Shown in pieces: positions 58,013-64,000 of a stretch of 64,000 bases of DNA (positions within the stretch are counted from its first letter, which is position 1; the number at the start of each line of letters is the position of its first letter). The notes beneath the pieces are model-generated. The model was not told the DNA's origin. It searched no databases and saw only the letters and a program-made list of their open reading frames with translations. Where the stretch lies: the NCBI GenBank assembly GCA_050633265.1, contig JBOEGE010000007.1, positions 62,001 to 126,000 on the forward strand, in the 5' to 3' direction. The position numbers and the translations under genes are program-made. Source of the stretch: JBLHZY01 sp050633265 (GTDB lineage Bacteria > Pseudomonadota > Alphaproteobacteria > Rhodobacterales > Rhodobacteraceae).

Positions 58013-58285
58013 TCAGGCCGCCTGTGCCATGCCAAACAGCGGGCTGACCTCGGGCGCGATCGCTTTAAGCCGCGAAATCATGCCGCGTGCATCCCGCATC
58101 CGGCGCGATTTGGCCTGCATGACAAGCGCGCGGGAAATGACAGCGAAATCGCTGCTGATCGGGGCGGCCAATTCGCAGGCAAAGCTGATGCGATCGGCCC
58201 CTTCATGGAAGATCACCAAGGCTTCAAAACACTGGCGCGCTGCATTGTAGCGCAGATTGCTAACTTCGGCTTGATACTTAGGCAT
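58013..58285 (-). CDS. Uncharacterised small protein, 90 residues
   Basis: I cannot assign a family. The protein (MPKYQAEVSNLRYNAARQCFEA at the start, then LVIFHEGADRISFACELAAPISSDF) looks like a compact beta-sheet domain followed by a basic helix (VMQAKSRRMRDARGMISRLK). It has no signal or membrane segment. The start at 58285 has AGGGG 7 bases upstream; a second ATG two codons earlier lies too close to that site. It sits upstream of pyrF and diverges from clpB over 254 bp. Confidence 0.65.
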   Translation of the reverse strand: MPKYQAEVSNLRYNAARQCFEALVIFHEGADRISFACELAAPISSDFAVISRALVMQAKSRRMRDARGMISRLKAIAPEVSPLFGMAQAA

Positions 58286-58436
58286 GGGCATTCCCCTTGC
58301 TGTTGTTTCGTCGCGTTCTCTCTCCATTAGATGGGTCGAAGTTAACAGAGAAACAACACAGCGCACGAAACTGTGAGCTTTGCGCAGAAAAAGCGGCAAA
58401 ATTCGGCTGAAAAACGCCGATACGCGCGCAGATCCA

Positions 58437-58465
58437 CTTGAAGCGCCCCGCGCCAATCCCCATTT
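58437..58465 (+). promoter_or_regulatory. Heat-shock (RpoH) promoter of clpB
   Basis: CTTGAAG (58437-58443), a 14-bp spacer and CCCCATTT (58458-58465). This differs by one base from the classical sigma-32 consensus (CTTGAAA, 14 bp, CCCCATnT). It lies 74-103 nt upstream of the clpB start codon. The fit in both boxes, spacing and gene makes it a strong candidate. Confidence 0.88.
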
Positions 58466-58539
58466 TCTGATCAGGCCCAAAATCGCCTGTGCCGCCAAGC
58501 GGGCAGCGAGAACGGGATGCTACAGATAGGAGTTCCACG

Positions 58540-61158
58540 ATGGAGATGGAAAAATTCACCGAACGGTCGCGCGGATTTATTCAAGCGGCTCAAACAATTG
58601 CACAGCGCGAAGACCATCAGCGCTTGATGCCCGAGCACCTGCTCAAAGCTTTGATGGATGATGATCAGGGCCTTGCCGCTAACCTGATCAAACGGGCCGG
58701 CGGCGCGCCGGATCGCGTTGTTGAGGCGCTTGATGCCACGCTGGCGAAATTGCCCAAGGTCAGCGGCGATGCAGCCCAGACATATCTTGATCAACAGACC
58801 AGCAAAGTTCTGGACGAGGCGCAAAAGCTTGCCAAAAAGGCAGGCGATAGCTTTGTGCCGGTTGAGCGGTTGTTGACTGCCCTTGCTGTGACCAAATCCA
58901 AGGCCAAAGAGGCGCTAGAAGCGGGCGCTGTGACGGCGATGAAGCTGAATGCTGCGATCAATGATCTGCGCAAAGGCCGCACAGCCGATAGCGCCAATGC
59001 CGAGGAAGGCTATGAAGCGCTGAAGAAATACGCGCATGATCTGACGGAAGCTGCCGAACTGGGCAAAATTGATCCCATTATTGGCCGCGATGAAGAAATT
59101 CGCCGCGCCATGCAGGTTCTTTCGCGCCGCACCAAAAACAACCCGGTATTGATCGGCGAGCCCGGCGTTGGGAAGACCGCGATTGCCGAAGGCCTGGCCT
59201 TGCGCATCATCAATGGCGATGTGCCCGAAAGCCTGCGCAACAAAAAGCTGCTCGCGCTGGATATGGGCGCGCTGATTGCCGGCGCGAAATACCGCGGTGA
59301 GTTTGAGGAGCGGTTGAAATCCATCCTCAAAGAAATCGAGGCCGCAGCGGGCGAAATCATCCTCTTTATTGATGAAATGCACACACTTGTTGGTGCGGGC
59401 AAAGGCGATGGCGCGATGGATGCGGCCAACCTGATCAAGCCGGCTCTTGCGCGCGGCGAGCTGCATTGTATCGGCGCGACCACGCTCGATGAATACCGCA
59501 AATATGTTGAGAAAGACGCAGCCCTCGCGCGCCGCTTTCAGCCTGTTTTGGTTGAGGAGCCGACTGTCGAGGATACGATCTCGATCCTGCGCGGCATTAA
59601 GGACAAATATGAAATGCACCACGGGGTTCGGATTTCCGACAGCGCCTTGGTTGCTGCGGCGACGCTAAGCCACCGCTATATCACCGATCGCTTCTTGCCC
59701 GATAAGGCGATTGATCTGGTGGATGAGGCCGCCTCGCGCCTGCGCATGGAAGTCGACAGCAAGCCCGAGGAATTGGATGCGCTGGATCGGCAAATCATGC
59801 AGTTGCAGATCGAGGCAGAAGCGCTGAAGAAAGAGGATGATGAGGCCTCCAAATCGCGCCTCACCAAGCTTGAAGCCGAGCTGGGCGGTTTGCAGGAGAA
59901 ATCCGATGCGATGACAGCCCAGTGGCAGGCCGAGCGCGACAAACTTGAAGGCGCGCGCGATATCAAAGAGCAGCTTGATCGCGCCCGTGCCGATCTTGAT
60001 GCGGCCAAGCGCGAAGGCAATCTGGCGCGCGCAGGCGAGCTCTCTTATGGCGTGCTCCCTGAGCTTGAGCGCAAACTCGCGCTGGCGGAATCCCAAGACG
60101 CCGAAGATATGATGGTTCAAGAGGCCGTGCGCCCCGAACAGATCGCCCAAGTGGTTGAGCGCTGGACAGGTATCCCAACCTCGAAAATGCTTGAGGGCGA
60201 GCGGGACAAACTGCTGCGTATGGAAGACGAGCTTGGCAAGCGGGTGATCGGCCAGCACAAGGCGCTGCATGCGGTTGCTAATGCGGTGCGCCGCGCGCGC
60301 GCCGGGCTGAATGATGAAAACCGCCCCCTTGGCAGCTTTCTCTTCCTTGGGCCAACCGGCGTTGGTAAAACCGAGCTGACAAAAGCCGTGGCCGAATATC
60401 TCTTTGATGATGATAGCGCGATGGTGCGCATTGATATGTCGGAATTCATGGAGAAACACGCCGTTGCACGCTTGATCGGCGCGCCTCCCGGCTATGTCGG
60501 TTATGATGAGGGCGGCGTTTTGACCGAGGCCGTGCGCAGGCGCCCCTATCAGGTCTTGCTCTTTGACGAGGTCGAAAAGGCGCACCCGGATGTGTTCAAC
60601 GTGCTCCTTCAGGTACTCGATGATGGGGTGCTGACAGATGGCCAAGGCCGCACGGTGGATTTCAAGCAAACGCTGATTATCCTAACCTCGAACCTTGGCG
60701 CACAAGCGCTTAGCCAAATGCCCGATGGCGCGGATCCTGCGCAGGCCAAACGCGATGTGATGGATGCCGTGCGCGCCCATTTCCGGCCTGAATTTCTCAA
60801 CCGTCTGGACGAGACGATCATCTTTGATCGCCTTGCGCGCGAAGATATGGCCGGGATCGTTGATATCCAAATCGGCCTGCTGAAAAAGCGGCTGGCCCGG
60901 CGCGATATCACGCTCACGCTTGATGAACCTGCGCGCAACTGGCTTGCCGAAGAAGGCTATGATCCGATCTTTGGCGCGCGCCCGCTGAAACGGGTGATCC
61001 AGCGCAGCCTTCAGGATCAGATGGCCGAGATGTTGCTCGCGGGCGATATTAAGGATGGCGATGGGGTCGAGGTCTCTGCGGGGTCCGATGGTTTGATCAT
61101 TGGTGATCGCGTGGCCCCCTCTAACCGGCCCAAACCGGATGAGGCGACCGTTCACTAA
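58540..61158 (+). CDS. clpB: ATP-dependent chaperone ClpB
   Basis: The protein has 872 residues in the Hsp100 layout. An N-terminal double Clp repeat (about 1-145) is followed by AAA+ module 1 with Walker A GEPGVGKT (206-213) and Walker B IILFIDEMHTLVGAGKG. The M-domain coiled coil (about 405-530) begins after RLRMEVDSKPEELD. AAA+ module 2 has Walker A GPTGVGKT (about 604-611) and GYVGYDEGGVLTEAVRRRPY. ClpB extracts proteins from aggregates with DnaK. The start at 58540 has AGGAG 8 bases upstream; no internal start is needed to explain the length. It is driven by an RpoH promoter and ends at its own terminator. Confidence 0.97.
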   Translation: MEMEKFTERSRGFIQAAQTIAQREDHQRLMPEHLLKALMDDDQGLAANLIKRAGGAPDRVVEALDATLAKLPKVSGDAAQTYLDQQTSKVLDEAQKLAKKAGDSFVPVERLLTALAVTKSKAKEALEAGAVTAMKLNAAINDLRKGRTADSANAEEGYEALKKYAHDLTEAAELGKIDPIIGRDEEIRRAMQVLSRRTKNNPVLIGEPGVGKTAIAEGLALRIINGDVPESLRNKKLLALDMGALIAGAKYRGEFEERLKSILKEIEAAAGEIILFIDEMHTLVGAGKGDGAMDAANLIKPALARGELHCIGATTLDEYRKYVEKDAALARRFQPVLVEEPTVEDTISILRGIKDKYEMHHGVRISDSALVAAATLSHRYITDRFLPDKAIDLVDEAASRLRMEVDSKPEELDALDRQIMQLQIEAEALKKEDDEASKSRLTKLEAELGGLQEKSDAMTAQWQAERDKLEGARDIKEQLDRARADLDAAKREGNLARAGELSYGVLPELERKLALAESQDAEDMMVQEAVRPEQIAQVVERWTGIPTSKMLEGERDKLLRMEDELGKRVIGQHKALHAVANAVRRARAGLNDENRPLGSFLFLGPTGVGKTELTKAVAEYLFDDDSAMVRIDMSEFMEKHAVARLIGAPPGYVGYDEGGVLTEAVRRRPYQVLLFDEVEKAHPDVFNVLLQVLDDGVLTDGQGRTVDFKQTLIILTSNLGAQALSQMPDGADPAQAKRDVMDAVRAHFRPEFLNRLDETIIFDRLAREDMAGIVDIQIGLLKKRLARRDITLTLDEPARNWLAEEGYDPIFGARPLKRVIQRSLQDQMAEMLLAGDIKDGDGVEVSAGSDGLIIGDRVAPSNRPKPDEATVH

Positions 61159-61178
61159 TACCCTAAGGCGATGAAATC

Positions 61179-61214
61179 AAACGGCCCTGCGAGAAATCTG
61201 CGCGGGGCCGTTTT
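61179..61214 (+). terminator. Intrinsic terminator of clpB
   Basis: AAACGGCCC (61179-61187) pairs with GGGCCGTTT (61205-61213) around a 17-nt loop that can pair further, and the stem runs into TTTT. It lies 20 nt after the clpB stop. Confidence 0.85.
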
Positions 61215-61367
61215 GCATTCAAGCGCAATGCGGAGCCAAAATTCATCACATATTCATTATAATTTGGCACAGCTCAGCCATTGGCGGCGCGTGGGCCTGA
61301 AACTGAGGGCTTGCCGCAGCTCATTTCCCTGCGCAAAGTGGCGCAAATTGGATGGATCGGAGTAACG

Positions 61368-62870
61368 ATGACTTTTATGTCTTTCGCCACCTCAGCGCTT
61401 GAAATTCTTGCCCTGCTATTTGTTTTGGTGATTGGGGCGGTCGCGCTTGCCGTCTTGGCGTTTTACGTCATCGATACCAGGCAAAGCGCCGATGCGGTGC
61501 GGCGCAACTATCCGGTGATCGGCCGCTTTCGCCATCTCTTTACCGAGCTTGGCGAATTCTTCCGCCAGTATTTCTTTGCGATGGATCGTGAAGAGCTGCC
61601 CTTTAACCGCGCGCAGCGGGATTGGATTTATCGCGCCGCTGACAAAAAGGGAAATACCATCGCCTTTGGCTCAACCCGCAATCTCTCGGTCCCCGGCACC
61701 ACGATTTTTGCCAATGCGACTTTCCCACCGCTTGATGATCAATATTCAACGACCGATCCAATGGTGATCGGCCAATATTGCCGCATTCCCTATACGGCCA
61801 AGTCGATTTTCAACATTTCAGGCATGTCCTTTGGCGCGATTTCAAAGCCGGCGGTTTTGGCTCTGTCCAAAGGGGCAAAAGAAGCTGGGATTTGGCTGAA
61901 TACCGGCGAGGGGGGGCTTTCCCCTTTTCACCTCGAAGGCGGCGCTGATCTTGTCTATCAAATTGGCACTGCGAAATATGGCATCCGCGATGAAGAGGGC
62001 AATTTGGACGATGACAAATTGCGCGAAATGGCCGCGCATGAAACCGTCCGCATGTTTGAGATCAAGCTGAGCCAAGGCGCCAAGCCCGGCAAAGGCGGCA
62101 TTCTGCCAGCGGCCAAAATCACCCCCGAAATCGCCCAAATCCGCGGGCTAAAACCGGGCGAAGATGGCATTTCCCCCAATCGGCATCGCGAAGTGGATGA
62201 TTTCGGTGACCTGCTCGATTTCATCGGCCATATTCGTGAAGTCACCGGCAAACCGGTTGGGTTTAAATTTGTTGTTGGCTCTTCGCGGCCATGGGCGGAA
62301 TTCTTTGCCCTGATCAATGAGCGCGGCGCGGAATCCGCCCCCGATTTCATCACGATCGATGGTGGCGAAGGCGGAACAGGCGCGGCGCCGATGCCATTGA
62401 TGGATTTGGTTGGCATGCCGATCAAGGAATCGCTGATCCGCATCTGTGATCTGCGCGATATGTATGGGCTCCATGATCGCATTCGCATTGTCGCAGGCGG
62501 CAAGCTTGTGAACCCCTCCGATTTGGCTTGGGCGATTTGCGCCGGTGCTGATTTTGTAGTTTCCGCGCGCGGCTTTATGTTTAGCCTTGGCTGCATTCAG
62601 GCGCTCAAGTGCAACAAGAACACCTGCCCAACCGGGATCACCACCCATGATCCGCATCTCCAGCGCGGCCTTGTTGTTGAGGACAAATACAAAAAGGTGG
62701 CGGCCTATGCAGAGGCCTCGATCAAAGAGCTTGAAACCATTGCCCATTCGGTCGGAGTGCTTGAGCCACGGCAGATGCGCCGCCATCATGTTCGCATTGT
62801 TCAGGCCGATGGCACCTCGCGCGAGCTCGAGCGCATTGTCCCAAGTTACAATTCGCAAACAACATCGTGA
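61368..62870 (+). CDS. Membrane-anchored FMN-binding glutamate synthase-like protein
   Basis: The 500-residue protein has an N-terminal membrane segment (SALEILALLFVLVIGAVALAVLAF, about 7-32) and then the FMN/Fe-S domain of glutamate synthase large subunit: GMSFGAISKPAVLALSKGAKEAG, GEGGLSPFH, QGAKPGKGGILPAAKITPEIA, FITIDGGEGGTGAAPMPL. The 3Fe-4S cysteines are in CIQALKCNKNTCPTGI. The glutamine amidotransferase and GXGXG domains of GltB are absent. Family members are called FMN-binding glutamate synthase family proteins; their reaction is not established. ATG 61368 has GGAG 6 bases upstream. It is probably alone in its transcript. Confidence 0.88.
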   Translation: MTFMSFATSALEILALLFVLVIGAVALAVLAFYVIDTRQSADAVRRNYPVIGRFRHLFTELGEFFRQYFFAMDREELPFNRAQRDWIYRAADKKGNTIAFGSTRNLSVPGTTIFANATFPPLDDQYSTTDPMVIGQYCRIPYTAKSIFNISGMSFGAISKPAVLALSKGAKEAGIWLNTGEGGLSPFHLEGGADLVYQIGTAKYGIRDEEGNLDDDKLREMAAHETVRMFEIKLSQGAKPGKGGILPAAKITPEIAQIRGLKPGEDGISPNRHREVDDFGDLLDFIGHIREVTGKPVGFKFVVGSSRPWAEFFALINERGAESAPDFITIDGGEGGTGAAPMPLMDLVGMPIKESLIRICDLRDMYGLHDRIRIVAGGKLVNPSDLAWAICAGADFVVSARGFMFSLGCIQALKCNKNTCPTGITTHDPHLQRGLVVEDKYKKVAAYAEASIKELETIAHSVGVLEPRQMRRHHVRIVQADGTSRELERIVPSYNSQTTS

Positions 62871-62942
62871 ATTGAGTTGGTTTTGATTTACCCAGGCTTC
62901 GCACTAGGTTCCCATGCAAGGGCAATCTAAAGGACCAAAGCA

Positions 62943-63860
62943 ATGACCAACCGCTGGACAAACGATCTTCGCTATTCTGATATCACGCCACAAAGCACCT
63001 ATCTCAATCGGCGCAGTCTTCTGGCCGGTGTTGGCGCTGCGGGCCTTGCCTTGGGAACGGGATTGCCCGCGATGGCCAAAGGGCGCTTTTCCACCGATGA
63101 AAAGCCCAACACCTTTGAAGAGATCACCAATTACAACAACTTCTACGAATTTGGCACAGGCAAAGAAGATCCTGCCCGCAATGCCCATACCTTAACAACC
63201 GATCCTTGGTCTGTTGTGATTGATGGTTTGGTCGAGAAGCCCGGCACATATGATTTGGCCGATCTGCTGAAAGGCGCGCCCATTGAAGAGCGCATCTATC
63301 GCTTCCGCTGCGTTGAGGCCTGGAGCATGGTGATCCCATGGAACGGCTTCCAGCTTTCGCACCTTCTTAAACGGGTCGGCGTGGCCTCTGGTGCGAAATA
63401 CGTCCGCTTTGAAACGCTTGTGCGCCCCGAAGAAATGCCCGGCCAGCGCAGAGCCTTGCTCAACTGGCCCTATGTTGAAGGCCTGCGCCTCGATGAAGCG
63501 ATGAACCCGCTCACGCTGATGGCCACCGGCCTTTATGGCAAACAGCTGCCAAATCAAAACGGCGCGCCGCTGCGCCTTGTTGTGCCGTGGAAATACGGCT
63601 TCAAATCGATCAAATCCATCGTGCGCATCACCCTGCAAGACAAACAGCCAGTCAACACATGGAAAGATCAAAATCACCGCGAATACGGCTTTTACTCCAA
63701 CGTGAACCCAACCGTGGATCACCCGCGCTGGACCCAAGCCACAGAGCGGCGCATTGGCGGCGGTGTCTTTGCCAAACGCCAAGAAACCCTGATGTTCAAC
63801 GGCTACGGTGATCAGGTCGCCTCAATGTACGCTGGCATGGATCTGAAAAAGCAATTCTGA
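62943..63860 (+). CDS. msrP: MsrP, periplasmic protein-methionine-sulfoxide reductase catalytic subunit
   Basis: The protein has 305 residues. A twin-arginine signal (LNRRSLLAGVGAAGLALG, about 21-38, with cleavage near AMA) sends the folded molybdoenzyme to the periplasm. The molybdenum ligand is Cys123 in YRFRCVEAWSMVIPWNGF, the MsrP/YedY signature, followed by the LNWPYVEGLRLDEAMNPL and VPWKYGFKSIKSIV segments. MsrP repairs oxidised methionine in periplasmic proteins using electrons from the quinone pool through MsrQ. The msrQ start overlaps its stop (ATGA), so the pair is translated together. Confidence 0.96.
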   Translation: MTNRWTNDLRYSDITPQSTYLNRRSLLAGVGAAGLALGTGLPAMAKGRFSTDEKPNTFEEITNYNNFYEFGTGKEDPARNAHTLTTDPWSVVIDGLVEKPGTYDLADLLKGAPIEERIYRFRCVEAWSMVIPWNGFQLSHLLKRVGVASGAKYVRFETLVRPEEMPGQRRALLNWPYVEGLRLDEAMNPLTLMATGLYGKQLPNQNGAPLRLVVPWKYGFKSIKSIVRITLQDKQPVNTWKDQNHREYGFYSNVNPTVDHPRWTQATERRIGGGVFAKRQETLMFNGYGDQVASMYAGMDLKKQF

Positions 63861-64000
63861 TGAGCATTTCACAAAGGATCAACGGGGCCTTGCGCCGCCT
63901 TCCCGCATGGCCGCTTTATATCATCGCGATCTTCCCGCCGGCCTATCTCTTTTATGCCGGGATCACCGGGCAGCTTGGCGTTGATCCGGTCAAAGAGATG
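63860..64000 (+). CDS. msrQ: MsrQ haem-binding membrane subunit, 5' end only
   Basis: Only the first 47 codons are in the window. The start ATG overlaps the msrP stop by one base in an ATGA. The visible protein begins MSISQRINGALRRLPAWPLY, followed by the first hydrophobic segment YIIAIFPPAYLFYAGITG and LGVDPVKEM, which is the typical N-terminal region of YedZ/MsrQ. MsrQ is a haem-b membrane protein that passes electrons from the quinone pool to MsrP. The identification rests on the position after msrP and this short stretch. Confidence 0.9.
   Translation, partial: MSISQRINGALRRLPAWPLYIIAIFPPAYLFYAGITGQLGVDPVKEM

Noticed and set aside
1..64000. Insertion sequences, prophage, integrase or att sites
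   Set aside because: No transposase, integrase or phage genes, and no target-site duplications seen. The only tRNA gene is intact, with no second copy of its 3' end in the flank.

Overview
The window is a stretch of ordinary alphaproteobacterial chromosome, most likely from a Rhodobacteraceae (Roseobacter-group) species. This is inferred from gene content and order: dapC-like/ftsK/lolA, rsmB/heparinase/purH/lspA, a clpB preceded by a classical heat-shock promoter, several families I associate mainly with this group (DUF3035, DUF5665, DUF1674, DUF3775), and moderately high GC with many GCGC-rich codons. Genes are densely packed on both strands. I see no insertion sequence, prophage, integrase, CRISPR array or rRNA operon. 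One tRNA gene (Val-GAC) is present.

Layout. 0-7 kb: a truncated ubiquinone-type flavin hydroxylase (minus), then an amidase, a DapC-like aminotransferase, ftsK and lolA (plus). 7-11 kb: a lytic-transglycosylase-like lipoprotein, an AEC transporter, hspQ and a gamma-glutamyltransferase. 11-18 kb: an STAS/anti-sigma-kinase pair, a thiolase, msrC-lysE-gfa and an RluA-type pseudouridine synthase, a ring-cleaving dioxygenase and an aldehyde dehydrogenase. 18-28 kb: a 1-Cys peroxiredoxin, an RgpF-like polysaccharide protein, then the minus-strand translation genes rbfA, truB, rpsO and pnp. The last group is split by an RTX-repeat protein, a small orphan gene and two DUF genes. 27-41 kb: dapB, then a long plus-strand run rsmB, heparinase II/III, purH, lspA, a DUF3035 lipoprotein, two M16 peptidase-fold genes, mutL, rmuC and DUF3775, ending against a saccharopine dehydrogenase.

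42-53 kb is the most distinctive region. An OmpR/PhoB-type response regulator and a hybrid PAS histidine kinase diverge from a seven-gene cassette: a long-chain acyl-CoA synthetase, livG-, livH-, livM-, livK- and livF-like ABC importer genes, and a PaaK-like AMP-forming ligase. The gene order suggests uptake of an organic acid coupled to its CoA activation and controlled by the two-component pair. The divergent promoter region holds a 7-4-7 direct repeat of the kind bound by PhoB-family regulators, plus a separate 6-11-6 inverted repeat.

53-64 kb: rpmJ (zinc-less L36), tRNA-Val, an N-formylglutamate amidohydrolase-family gene, dinB with an N-terminal zinc-ribbon-like extension, an SPFH/NfeD pair, pyrF, clpB with a textbook RpoH promoter, a membrane-anchored GltB-like flavoenzyme, and msrP with the start of msrQ.

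All functional calls rest on recognisable motifs read by eye. No database search was run.
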